The position numbers and the translations under genes were made by a program. The notes under the pieces were generated by a model. It had not been told where the DNA came from. It did no database searches and saw nothing but the letters and a program-made list of their open reading frames with translations. Shown one piece after another: positions 1 to 15,885 of a stretch of DNA of 64,000 nt; the stretch's first letter is position 1; each line of letters opens with the position of its first letter. The stretch covers positions 30,702,475-30,766,474 of the forward strand of contig NW_026622808.1 in assembly GCF_023065955.2 (NCBI RefSeq), given 5' to 3'. This DNA is from Ursus arctos (taxonomy: Eukaryota; Chordata; Mammalia; Carnivora; Ursidae).

Positions 1-100
1 AGGGGAGGGCCTGTGGGGACTAGAAGCAGGAGGTGGCCTGGATTGAGGACCTGGGGCTTCTGGTCAGAGGCTGCTGGGCCCCCCTGCAGGTTTGGTCAGT

Positions 101-115
101 CCAGCAGGGGGCAGC
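101..115 (+). promoter_or_regulatory. Candidate CTCF-binding motif
   Basis: CCAGCAGGGGGCAGC matches the CTCF core consensus CCASYAGRKGGCRS at every position. Motif matching alone does not prove occupancy. Its place about 9 kb beyond the MYL3 3' end would suit a domain boundary, which is inference. Confidence 0.5.
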
Positions 116-2500
116 GTTGGCCCCATCATCCTGGACTTAGTGCACCCACCCAATCCCAGACAGGAAAAGCTTTGGCAAGAGTGAGGACAAGATGATCCCT
201 CCAGGTCAGCCGCACTTTCTCCCATTTCTGTCTTTTAGAGCCAGCACTGGGGTGCATCCCAGGGTCAGAGGTCAACACCTCCGCCCAACACACATGTGGA
301 CAAAGGGAGATTGACAAGAAGTTTTGGGGGAGTGAGGGCACCCCCAGGGTTCAGGTCAGGTGGCCCTGAACCCCCAGATCCTGGTGGCCCTACCCAGGAC
401 CCTGTTTCTCATTAGGGCCCTTCTAGACTCCCCCCAGCCCACACCCCCACATGAAACGTGCCTCCCTGTACTTAATTCATTACGCCAGGCAGGGTGGGAG
501 GCCCAGCGGGGCGGGGGTTATTTTTTTCCCCTGAGCTCAGACATTCCTCGCTTTATTATTCTCCACATTTCAAAGCAGCTGTCGCCTCCCCCTACCGCCC
601 CCAGCCCGAAGCTCAGAGTCCAGAAGGGGCCTCTCCAGGGCTCAGAACACCAGAAGTTTCCACACCTCCAGCCCAACACAGGAGAGAAACTGAGGCTCAG
701 AACTAGAGCCCCAGGGCAACCTGCAGGGACCTCCCCCAACAGCCTGCACCTGAACTTACCTACCCCCAAGCTTGGATCCTCCTATTTGCCCCCCACAGCG
801 CTGCCACCCTTTGTAACATTGTGTTCCCTGACTCTATTCACCCTACCTTCCACACTAGTGACCTCAGAGGCCCCCTCTCCAATGCAGAGCCAGCCCTGGC
901 GTCCCCCGGCCTGGAGCAGGTGCTAGGACAGTTCTCGGGGGCCCTGCTCTGCTCAGGGCTTTAACAAACTGAGCTCTGGAAGGGTCAGCAGCCTGACGGA
1001 GGGCAAGGCCCATCCTGAATCTAAGGGATCGACCCAGAGGATGGCAGGGCTGGGGTCAGCCTAGAGAGTCACCTAGAAGCTAGGCTGGGGAGCAACAGTT
1101 CTAAGGACCCAGTTTTGGAGAACTAGGGAGGCCCTGGACACATTTTTGCCCCACATCAGAGAGCTGCCCACCTGGCCGAGCTGCCTCAGTAGGAGGTGAG
1201 CTCCCTATTGCTGGGGGTGTTCAAGCAAACAGCAGCTCATCAGACTTGCCCTGGAAAAGAGGATGGCCCAGGTATCTGAGGCCCCTTCCCGTCCAACGTG
1301 GAGGTCAGAATCTGGGGCTGGCAGGGAAGGAACCCACTCCAGATTAACAGAATTAAAGGTCCCTCCTCGCTCACTCAGGGATGGCAAGGTGGGTCTGGAA
1401 GCACAGGGGAAAGCCCCAGGACAGGAGACCTAGGAGCTGGACCGAAGCCCAAGCAGGACCCGGCGTGGACATTTTCTTTGTGGGCTCACTACAGTGTCCT
1501 GGCCCCCGGGAAAGAACTGGGAGCACAGCAGATATGCCATCAACATGTACTGATGGGTATATGGGCTCTGACCCAGGCCCCCCTCCCAGAGCCTGCAGGG
1601 GTCAGGGCCTCTACCTGGGGGAGGGACTCTGACAGCCGGGGAAGCAGAGACAGGAGCCCAGGTGGGGCCGGCAACCAGGGGGTGCCGAGAACTGAGTTTG
1701 CAGGCCACTCTTGGTATATTTTGCCCCTGCTGACCCCACGGCCAGGCATGTCCACCCTGCATGTGGGGCTGGACGGCTGGATCCTCAGGTGCCCAGGAGG
1801 GTAGGAGTCACTCTGATGTGGCCCTGGAGAGTTCTCGGTGTCCACACAAGCCTGGGGGCCCAGGGCCTGCCCGTACGTCCAGCTCTACTCTTCAGACCTA
1901 CCCCAGGGGCCCCCTTACTACAAGGAAGTCACCATCTGGGGGACAGACTGCACAGAGCTCGAGCTCCTGAGACAGGGAGCAGCCACCAGTTGGCCCAGAG
2001 CTGGTGGATGCAGGTATGTCTCCGTCTTGGGGGCTCCCAGCCCTGGGCCCCTTCACTCCCCTGCAGGCCATGCAGGAACACGTGAAGCTCTTGGGACGTG
2101 CCCAGCTTCCCCCTTTATCTGTCCCTCAGCCACGAGCACTGTTTCTCTTCCCGGGGCTAGAAACCATTGAGTATTTGTGCCTCCTGCCTTGGCAGCCCTC
2201 ACCCGGCCCAGTGCTAGAGCTGGACGCAGGCAGCCACTGCCACTGGCTTCCCGCCTCCCACTGCAGGTGGGAACAGTATAGACGCCCAGAGGCTCGGGGA
2301 CACTCGGAATCACGGGATCCCAGATACCGCCATGAAGGAAGCAGAGGTATGGTCCCATCCGCCTGCTTCCAACCCCAGCCCCGACCTCATCAGTGCCCCC
2401 TGTCTCAGGGGTTCCCGCTGAGTCTCGGCTCCCCGCTCCACCCCACCTGGCAGGGCCAGGCCTGTCAGTCATCATGGGCATCTGATAATTACACTATGCA

Positions 2501-2522
2501 TGAATGAATGAATGAATGAATG
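2501..2522. repeat. (TGAA)n microsatellite
   Basis: About five perfect copies of TGAA at the edge of the AT-richer island that begins near 2480. Confidence 0.9.
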
Positions 2523-4805
2523 TGTCAGTTCAAATGAGCCCGGGGCCTGGAAAGGATGGACCCCATTCAAGGGTCTCTATGCAGGGGTTTGGGGAGATGC
2601 TGATTGCAACAAACTATGAGATTTTCTCAACGCTTAAAAATTGACTTGTAAGGTCTGATTTTGCCAACTAAAGACATGAAAACAAGAGCCACCAGCTACC
2701 ATCACCATTGTTTTGTAAACAAAAGGGTATTCTCAAGACAAAAGAAGTCATAGGGATCTTGGAAGAAGGACAGGCCTTGAAGATGCATAAATTGAGCTTC
2801 ATGGCAAGGCCATGGGCCACCAACATGGGCCTTACTTCCTTTTCTATCATGAAAACTTTCTTGGATATTGTCACAGACTGGGCCCTGGGGCTTGGAGATA
2901 CCCATATGCTTCTAACCCCTACCAGTGCCAGAACCCCTTTTGCAGCCTTCCTGACTGGAATTGGTTTCCTTCTGTTTGCACACCCCTCAGGACAAGGTGC
3001 TCACTACCTCTCCCTGTTAGCTCCAGAGCTGGGGATGTCATTCCAGAGCACTTTTAAGTGGCTTCCAAGCCTACTGTGGAAGGGAGGGAAGGGACCACAA
3101 GGGAAGGGAGATGGAAGAGGTACTGGGGGGAGGGAAGACAGTGGCCTCCAGATCCAGGGCATGAGAATGGTGGGGGGCAAGGGGAGCTCATATTCAGCTG
3201 GATCAGAGTATAAATAATCAGAAAGTTGGTCAAGACCTGAGACTTCCCAAGGAGCAGCATCTCCCCATCTCTGGAGTTCCAGAGTCTTCCAGCTGCCTCA
3301 CTCCATGCCCTGGCCCTTCAGAAGGGCTCTGGCACCCTGATTGTCACCGAGACCTCACCGGACAGGTGAGGTTCCCAGACCTACAGGCCAGAGAAGGGGA
3401 CACAGATTGAAAGAAAATGGTGGAACTTCAGGCGTCCTCAGTGAGGCAGGGGAGGAAGGTGCAGGCAGGGGCCCCTCCCAGCCTGACCTTCTAGGCCCTC
3501 CCCTGTCTGAGGGGCCCCGGGCCCTGGCTGCTGAGACCGGAGGGGGCCTGTTGGGCGGCCGGCCCCGGGGAGCCTCGTGTACACACACACACACTCCACA
3601 TTCCAGCCGTGCTCTGTCAGCGTTTGGGCAAACCAGGATTGTGTGGCTTTGGGAAAGCGGGAACAAATAACCCCCAAACTTGGGTGAGGGCGGGCCTGGG
3701 GCTGGGTGGAAGGGACCCAGGAGAACCCCCAGGGAGCCACTTCAGTGCTGGGTTGCCGGGTTCAAGGTCTGGGGTTTTCCTGCATTCTCTGAGGCCACTG
3801 GGTCAGCAGTCCCAGGGTGAGGCTGGCCCTGCACCCAGGCAGGCTCCTCCTGGCCCCCTCCCCTCAACCCTCCGCACCACCCAGGGCCTCAGGACCCACA
3901 GCACAGCGCTCCGGCCTGGCGCCCCCAAGCACCCGCTCCCACAGCAGAAGAGCTCACACCCGCCACGGCCCGATTTCTTTTGCCTCTGCCCCCACCTTCT
4001 CTGCACCCCCACCCCACTGTGCCTCTGCCTTCATACAATCCGTGACTTGGACCCTTTTACTCCACCCCCAATTTCTCTTAAGATGGTCATCAGCTTTCTG
4101 TTGGCCCCTCTGCCACTGAGCGCTCTGGGCCCTAGCGCCTAGTTTCTCATACCTGCAGTCTGATTTCCTTTCCTCTCTGACCTGGGAAGATCTTCCTCCC
4201 ATACCTGATGTCTTCAAGGTCCTGCCCGACTTCATTCTACCTCGTCCTGAGTGTCTGGCCTTCTCGGCCCCCCCACTCCGTGCTATCGGTTCCATGTCCC
4301 AAGGGTGACCCCTTGAATCCTGGCGATGGAGTCTGGGGAGAGGCTGCAGGGAGTAGCAGGCCACCGAGAGCCAGAAGCAGCCATGCAGGGATGTCGGAGC
4401 AGAGGAGGGACAATTGGTTCTGGGGTCCTCAGTTTCCCCGGGCTTCCCCGCTGACCCTCTGGATCAGCCTGGACCAGGACTGAAACCAGAGGTGACTATT
4501 CCTGCCACCTTAGAAAGACCTCAGAGATCAGGCCTCAGACCGGATGGGGGAAGGGAGGCATAGAGAGACCCCGGATTGACCCCACCTTACAGAGCATGGG
4601 CCCTGGCACTCGAGGCATGGAGGGGACCAGGCTAACAGGGGGACCAACCCTCTGCCCCCTCCGATCCCTTTCCACCGGCCACAGGGCCACAGGCAGGACC
4701 ACCCTGCTTGAGGGGGGAGCTGGGACAGTGTTTATGCAACTGTGGGAAGGCCGCAGCCCGGCTGGCAGTGCTGCCCGCCCAGCACCCGCACTGACTCAGC
4801 AGAGC

Positions 4806-5035
4806 CCCGCAGCACGTACACACTTGGACACGCATGCCAACAGACACAGACGTGTGCACACACCGAGGTACACACACGCGTGCATATGCACAGACCAGCG
4901 GCACACGCATGTAAAGGCATACACGCGGGCAACCCCCGCCCCCACAGATACACTCACAGACGCAGACACTCAGGCACACTCGAGGGCACACACACACACA
5001 AACACACAGGGACACACAGAAGTACACGTTCCACC
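4806..5035. repeat. CA-rich cryptically simple sequence
   Basis: An imperfect run of ACACAC and CACACG blocks mixed with ACAGACG words over about 230 bases. The open frames that cross it on both strands are products of the repeat. Confidence 0.75.
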
Positions 5036-6804
5036 CAGCCGAGGTGGGGCAGGAGGGAAACGGAGTGAGGAAAACACTCAGCCCCGCAGCCGAGTGGCAC
5101 GGTCTAGGTCCCTCCACCCATCCACTCTGACACCTGTGCCTACAGCCAGTGACCTGAGCCCGGGACCGACGGCCCGCCCAGGATCAGCACAGCCACATAC
5201 AACAGGCACGAGGCCCCAGAGGGGCAAGGTGACCATGGCTGGGACAGAGACACATGCCAAGTGGAGTAGAGCCCCAACCAGTGGGGCCAACCCGGCCCAG
5301 CCTGAGCTTATCAGACACAACAGCCCCCTCTGTACCCCACCAGCCCCCTCCAGCCCGACCCCCCGCCCCACCCGCACAGGACGACTGGTGGGTCCAGGCT
5401 GCCGAGTGTCTTGGGGGAATGTGCGGGATGCTCCCTCCTGCTGCCAAGCCAAGCTGAGGACAGTGGTAGCTCCCAGGAGCCAAGTGAGCCTGGGACCCAC
5501 TGCAGGACCATCCTGAAACCCAGAGCAGGGACAGGCATCCTCGAGAGAGCACGTATCCCCGGCGATCCACGACATACGTGAACTTGGAAGCAGGGTCCCT
5601 TCTTGCCTGAAGATGACCGAACAGGGGCGATCCCCTGGGTGGGCACCCCCTGAAAGACAAGGCTGGGACCTCCAGGTCCCACGTGGCCCCGGGAGACTTT
5701 TGAAAGGGAGCTCAGCAGCTCCAGGAATGAAGTGGCTAGGGTGGGCCAGCAGGAACAGGGGGCTGCCCAGAAGGGTATCAGCCAGTCACGAGGCTCCCCA
5801 CCCTGGCTGGGACCAAAGGGAGTCCCTGCTTTCCTGTGGGGGTTCCCAGCCCCCAGTTGTCCAGGGAGGCCCGCTGGAGTCCAGCAAGGTCACACATACA
5901 CAGGAGACAGCCCCAGTGGCGGAGGCCACACAGCGAGGCCGCACGTGCCTCCATTCCCCGCCCCACCAGCCAGCCGGACTCTGTCCCATAACGAGCGGAC
6001 CACAGTCCCTCACCTGCCACCCCGAACGGGATCTGGCGCTGGAGCGGACTGTGTGGAGACAAGGAAAGGAACCAGAAGGCCTCGGAACCCTCAAAAACGC
6101 CCCAAGATGTTGCCGCAACTGGTTTCAAAGGGACTTGGCAATCCGATGGCTTCTCCCCTCCGCTGGGCCAAGCAGGCATCTGCTTCTCTCTCCTGCACCC
6201 TCCTGCCCCATCACCCTGCTTCTGCTCGCGTTCCCCCCAGTCTACTCTCCACCTGGTGGCCAAAGTGATGCTGATACAGTGTCTCCCCGAGCACGTACCA
6301 AAGCCCTTCCCGTGGCCACAGCCCCTCCATCACCTCTCTGACTCAGGCCCCACTACCTCCCCGTGGCGCTGTCTGCTCCCATCTCAGGGCCTTTGTGCCC
6401 CCTGCAGAAATGTCTTCCCTCCATACCCACGCCGCTGCCTGGAGGAGATGCTGAAGTGCCCTACACGAATGTTCCAGTCTTCCTAGGAGGCCCTGCCCCA
6501 ACCCGTGAAAGGGGGAGTAGCCGGAGAGTCTGGTTTCCTCATCCCCTCAAGCAGGACAACCCACTGTCTCCTGGAGTGGGGCCGATCCCCACTGTCCACA
6601 GTGCTCTCTGCTCCCCGGCACCCCATAGAGACTTCCTTCCCTTCCAGCTGCTCTCCCATGCTCCCTGGGGTCACCTCCTGGGGAGACGACTTGCATTCAC
6701 AGCTTGGTCTCAGCTCTGCTTCTGGGGAAGCGCAGCTAAGACCCTCCATCTCCTCTCTCGCTTGTCTCTCCGCTTTAACAACTCCCCACGCTCCCCTTCC
6801 CCCT

Positions 6805-7545
6805 CAGCCCCCTACCACCACCATCCTACTTTCTACCTCTCTGAATTCGATGACTCAAGGTACCTCCTTTGGTGCTGAGTCTGGCCTATTTCACTTAGTC
6901 TAATACCCTCCAAGTCCATCCATGTTGTAGCAGGTGTCAGAATGTCCTTCCTTCTTTAGGCCTGAATAATGGGCCATTGTGTAGCTAGAAACATTTTGTT
7001 TTGCCACTCATCTGTCGACGCGCACCTGGCTGTTTCCACCTTTGGGCTCTATGAACATGGGGGTACGAGTGTCTCTCTGTCCCTGCTTTCAATTCTTTTG
7101 GGAAGGTACTTAGAAATGGAATTGCTGGATCACATGGGAACTTGTTTTTAATTCTGCGAAGGCCCTCCGTAGCATTTTCCGCACCAGTTTTGGTGGCTGC
7201 CCCATTTTACGTTCCCACCGGACAGCACTCGCAGGGTCCAATTCCTCTACATTCTCGCAACACCTGTTCCTCCCTGTTTCTTGAATAAGAGCCCTCCCAA
7301 CTGGGTGTGAAGTGGGATCTCCTGGTGGTTTGCATTTGCATTGCCCTAATTAGTGATGTCGAACATCACCTCACATGCTCATTGGCCACGGGTAGATCTG
7401 CTTTGGAGAAATGTCGATTCAATCTTCTGCCCATGTTTGAATTGGGTGGCCTATTATTTTGCTGTAGACCTGTAGGAGTCCTTTATATATTCTGGGTATT
7501 ATCTCCTCTTTTTTAAGTCTTTGCCCAACTATTATCTTCGATCAT
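6805..7545 (-). mobile_element. Old L1 3'-end fragment (minus orientation)
   Basis: The plus strand reads like the reverse complement of a mammalian L1M-type 3' region. Landmarks in order are TTTCACTTAG, CATCCATGTTGTAGCA, GAATTGCTGGATCACATGG, TGTGAAGTGGGATCTC, TTTGCATTTGCATTGCCCTAA and CTTTATATATTCTGGGTATT. It is 5'-truncated and strongly diverged, so it is an old dead copy. The subfamily is not determined. Confidence 0.85.
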
Positions 7546-7609
7546 CACCGGCCTCGTGATTTAACAGCTCAGCCCCTTCCCGCTTCTACATGCACGCGCA
7601 CGCACGGCC

Positions 7610-7800
7610 TCTCCCCTGCTTTGGGTCCCTTCTCAGCCTTTGTCGCTTGCAGACACACCTTATGGGTGGTGATTTGTCAGGCCTTTGTGAGCTCTGAGGG
7701 CAGAGGTTTGACCGCTTTCTCCACTACGGTGTTCGCAGGGCCTAGGACAGAGCCTGGCACACAGTCGTGCTCAATAGACTCAGAGAATAAAAGGAAGAGG
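7610..7800 (+). mobile_element. L2-like 3' end
   Basis: The segment ends in GAGGGCAGAGGTTTGACC, then GGGCCTAGGACAGAGCCTGGCACACAG and TGCTCAATAGA. This word order is diagnostic of the L2 3' terminus. It is diverged. Confidence 0.6.
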
Positions 7801-8880
7801 AGACAGACTCCGGCAGAGACACTCACACCCGTCACGGGTACAGCCTCACATACGCTGCTGGCACGCGCGCCCCACACACTCTCACACTAGATCCCAACAC
7901 GCTCCAGGCAGGTCCCCACACCACACCAACGCCCACGGGCAGCCTGACCTGTGCTCGTCTTCAAACCCACTCGCACATGAGCGGGCTCCTGTCCCACGCG
8001 GACGTGCTCACGGACGTGCTCACATGCACTCTGATGGAGCTGCCCTGACCTTCTGGGTCCTCCTGGCCTGCGGGCTGATTCCTTCCCTGTATGTCCCACT
8101 CCCCGCTCTAAGCCCTTGATCTGCCCCACACCCCCTGTCCTTAGGGCCCAAAGGCTCTCTGCAGGGCATTTTTCTTCATCGAATCAAAACTGTGCAGATC
8201 ACCTCCTCCAGGAAGCCCCCTCTCACTCTCCCCACTGGGCTCCCAGGGGAGGGGCCCCGGCCAGCAAGCAGGGTGCGGGCAATGGGGCAGGGGTTTGCAG
8301 GAAGTGTATCTCCTGTCATTGCAGGAAATGCACACTTATCTTCTGCTGAGAAGCCCAGGACTGGGGAACCCACTGGGGACCCCGGACACGGCCCCAGTAA
8401 ATCCTCTTCCTCTGGCCTCCAGCCACACCACAGGCAGAGTGCCTCAGTTTCCCCATCTGAGTCAATCGGGAGTCTAAGGCCCTTTCAGTTCCGACAGCCT
8501 GGGGACAAGGTCAGCTCCCGCCCTGCCCTTCATTCCCAGAGTGACTCAGGTTAAGACCATTCTCTGCTCTGGGCCTCAGTCTCCCCACCTGTGACATGGG
8601 CAGCCCTGGGCCAATGTCCCCGTGGATCCCTGATGGCTGGTGGTACCACCTCCTGAATGGAGAAGAGGAGGACGAGAGCAAGGGAGGGGCAGCCAGACCT
8701 CTTCCCGCTCAGCCCTGCTCCTGCCCCAGGGCCCTGGTGGGCAAGCTCAGAGGTTTGGGATGGTTTTGAGGGGGAGCAAGGAGCCAGGATTTCAGTATGA
8801 CTCCCCTCATTTCATCCAGGGCTCACCGTGTGGGGCTCATAGATTTTACAGTAGCCAACCAAAGGGCCACAGAGGGCAAA
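7801..8880. other. Intergenic, MIR-like remnants
   Basis: No gene seen. The segment 8430-8620 holds two MIR-style stretches (TGCCTCAGTTTCCCCATCTG and GGGCCTCAGTCTCCCCACCTG). The rest is unassigned. Confidence 0.5.
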
Positions 8881-9099
8881 GAAGGAAGGAGAGGGAAGGA
8901 AGGAAGGAAGGAAGGAAGGAAGGAAGGAAGGAAGGAAGGAAGGAGGAGAGAGGAAGGAAGGAAGGAAGGAAGGAAGGAAGGAAGGAAGGAAGGAAGGAAG
9001 TTGGGAGGGAAGGAAGGAAAGGAGGGAGGGAGGAAGGAAGAAAGAAGGGAGGGAGGGAGGAAGAAGGAAGGAAGGAAAGAAGGAAAAAGGAAGGAAAGA
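8881..9099. repeat. (GGAA)n microsatellite, about 220 bp
   Basis: Long purine-only tract of GGAA units with interruptions (GGAGAGAGG, GTTGGGAGG, GGGAGGGAGG). The minus strand, which is the MYL3 sense strand, reads (TTCC)n. It starts at the predicted MYL3 cleavage zone, so it would be the first sequence read after the poly(A) site. Confidence 0.97.
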
Positions 9100-9309
9100 T
9101 GCCATTTATTCATGAGGCCCATGGGATGAGGACAGAGCTACACCTCTAGCAGGGGGAATGACAGGCCCCCAGAGGTCTGCCGGGCCGGCAGGGGGGCTGC
9201 AGTAGGAGTCTCGATGCGCTCCCCGCATCCTGACAACTGCAGGCGGCTTGCTGGTGTCAGCGCCCCGTGAGCGGAGATGAGCCGTCCCCAGCACGGGCTC
9301 CCGGGCTCC
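9090..9309 (-). other. MYL3: MYL3 exon 7, untranslated 3' exon
   Basis: A good acceptor (TTTACTCTCAG followed by GGAGCC) places the 5' edge at 9309. The exon runs to a canonical AATAAA at 9105-9110, with cleavage expected around 9085-9095. It has no coding part. The partner donor (CAG, then GTGAGA) lies 14 bases after the stop codon in exon 6. A non-coding last exon agrees with the seven-exon MYL3 gene known from other mammals. The exact 3' end is inferred. Confidence 0.75.
9105..9110 (-). terminator. MYL3: MYL3 poly(A) signal AATAAA
   Basis: TTTATT on the plus strand is AATAAA in MYL3 sense. It is the only canonical hexamer downstream of exon 6 before the (TTCC)n tract. That tract supplies the pyrimidine-rich downstream sequence. 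Confidence 0.85.
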
Positions 9310-9335
9310 CTGAGAGTAAAGGTGGTCACAGGTTA

Positions 9336-14408
<5,073 letters not shown>

Positions 14409-14485
14409 GGGAGCTGGAAGCACAGAGAGAGGGCCTTGGAGAGAAGGAAGCAGAGACCAGGGTAGGTGAGCTCCCAGGGGCCTGG

Positions 14486-14652
14486 CCTTTATCCTGTCCG
14501 GACACCTCCTGACCCCAGCCCCACCCCCGCAGTGCACAATAGGGACAGGGCCATAAAAGGACATTGGCTAAGCCCAGGGGCTATTTTGGGGCCTGGGGAG
14601 GGCATTGTTCAGGCTCAGGAATGGGTGGGGGAAAGGGAGGGTTCTCATTCCT
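14486..14652 (-). promoter_or_regulatory. MYL3: MYL3 core promoter and proximal muscle module
   Basis: Reading towards the gene: M-CAT words at 14646-14652 (plus) and 14617-14623 (minus), a CArG-like GCTATTTTGG at 14580-14589, a CCAAT box at 14563-14568, a perfect CArG box CCTTTTATGG (CC-W6-GG) at 14551-14560, and a TATA-like GGATAAAG at 14487-14494. Initiation about 25-30 bases further would fall near 14460 and leave a 5' UTR of about 50 bases. SRF, TEAD and NF-Y are the known binders of these motifs and drive cardiac genes. Binding here is inferred. Confidence 0.7.
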
Positions 14653-14929
14653 CCCAATCACCTGTTGGGGAGAGGGAGGGGAAGCAGGGGACCGAGGCCA
14701 CTGCTCAACACACACTCACCCTCGAATGCACACACACCCATACGCACAGCAACCCTCAGCAGGTGATACACTGAGCAGGACCAGAAAGCTGGACCAAGTG
14801 TGTGCCGGGGTGGGGGCAGGACCGTGATTCCCTAAGGGCACCTCCTGAGTCAAACTTCCCAGCTGTGCATTGAATTCCCGCGTGTCTGGGTCTGGAGTGT
14901 GGAGGAGGGGGGTCTATGGTGAGGGAGGG

Positions 14930-15215
14930 GCGTCTGCTTGTGTCTGTTTCTCTACGGTGGGAGCATCTGTGCATGTCAATGTATTGTCTAGGTGTCTTCA
15001 TGTTTGAGGGGGGTCCTTGTGTGCTGGCACAATGTCTGTGTGTCTGTCTGTGGGGGACGGCCCATGCCTGTCTGTGTGTCAGCTCGGCGGGTCTGCGCCT
15101 GGGTGTTTATACATACGCACGTGTCTGTGTGTATCTCTGTGAGTGTGTCTGTGAGTGCTGCTTCCGTGGGTTTGTGTCTGGGTGTTGATGTGTATCTGTG
15201 TGTGAGTGTCTGGTC
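14930..15215. repeat. TG-rich imperfect repeat
   Basis: Degenerate words of TGTGTCTGT and GTGTCTGTGAG type over almost 300 bases, without a strict period. Confidence 0.75.
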
Positions 15216-15875
15216 ATGGCTCCAAGGCAGCTGCAGCCTCAGCCCAAGGGACCCCAGGAACACCACGAGTGGCAATGGAGTGGGTGCCACTCCCCTGGGT
15301 GCAGCTATCCAGCCCAGCCCGGCAGCCTAGCGGCCCCCACAGCCCCCTCGCCAGCACCCGTTTCACCCCACTTCCTATCTCCTCGCTTCCCCACACTGGC
15401 CTGTGGCCCACTTTACCGGCACAGCTCAGGGCCGCCCCTCGCCAGACCCCCGTACCCACTGCCCCCTTTGCCATGCGCTCTTGCCCCTCCCCCACTTGGC
15501 GCATTCCAGGCCCTGCTGCCCCCTCTCCCCAAGGAGGCTCATCGTCTGTGTCCCACCGTCCCACACTTCCCTCTGCTGGCCCTTTCGTGGGGGAGGGGGC
15601 CCTGGGGAAGGGTCTGCATCTCTGAAGGACCTCAGGGAGCTGAGCGAGGTTTGCCCCCTGGGTGCCCACCCCAGTGCCCGGCCCTCAGCAGTTGGCAGTG
15701 ACAGAGGGCAGCCTGGCTGGGCCACCATTTAGGAAAGTGGGGGAGGTGGGAAGGCTGGGGTGGCAGGAGGCCCCTCTGGGCACAGATTTCTGAGAGTAAG
15801 GACATCTTGCAAGCACATTGGGCTCCCTTCCTCTCCTGGACGTCTGTGCCGGGAGTGGGAAGGAGGTGCTCCTTG

Positions 15876-15885
15876 TTATTTTTAA
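15876..15885. promoter_or_regulatory. Candidate MEF2 site
   Basis: TTATTTTTAA matches YTAWWWWTAR exactly. It lies 1.4 kb upstream of the MYL3 start, where a muscle enhancer element would be plausible. Occupancy is inferred. Confidence 0.4.

Larger units (their letters stand above)
116..6804. other. Intergenic flank, no gene recognised
   Basis: GC-rich single-copy-looking DNA. Open frames here are short, overlap on both strands and show no known domain. I looked for serine-protease motifs (GDSGGP, TAAHC), because PRSS genes lie on this side of MYL3 in human, and saw none. An AT-richer island at about 2480-3060 is probably an old unidentified repeat. Parts of 6170-6480 resemble degenerate L2. 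Confidence 0.6.

Noticed and set aside
4596..5516. 306-codon plus-strand open frame
   Set aside because: It runs through the CA-rich repeat (His/Thr-rich protein) and overlaps several equally long frames on the other strand. No family recognised.
1..9000. Possible PRSS-type serine protease exons
   Set aside because: PRSS genes neighbour MYL3 in human, but I found no GDSGGP, no His-box TAAHC and no phase-consistent exons here.
8640..9149. Open frames rich in Arg-Lys-Glu-Gly or Ser-Phe-Leu-Pro
   Set aside because: They are translations of the GGAA/TTCC microsatellite.
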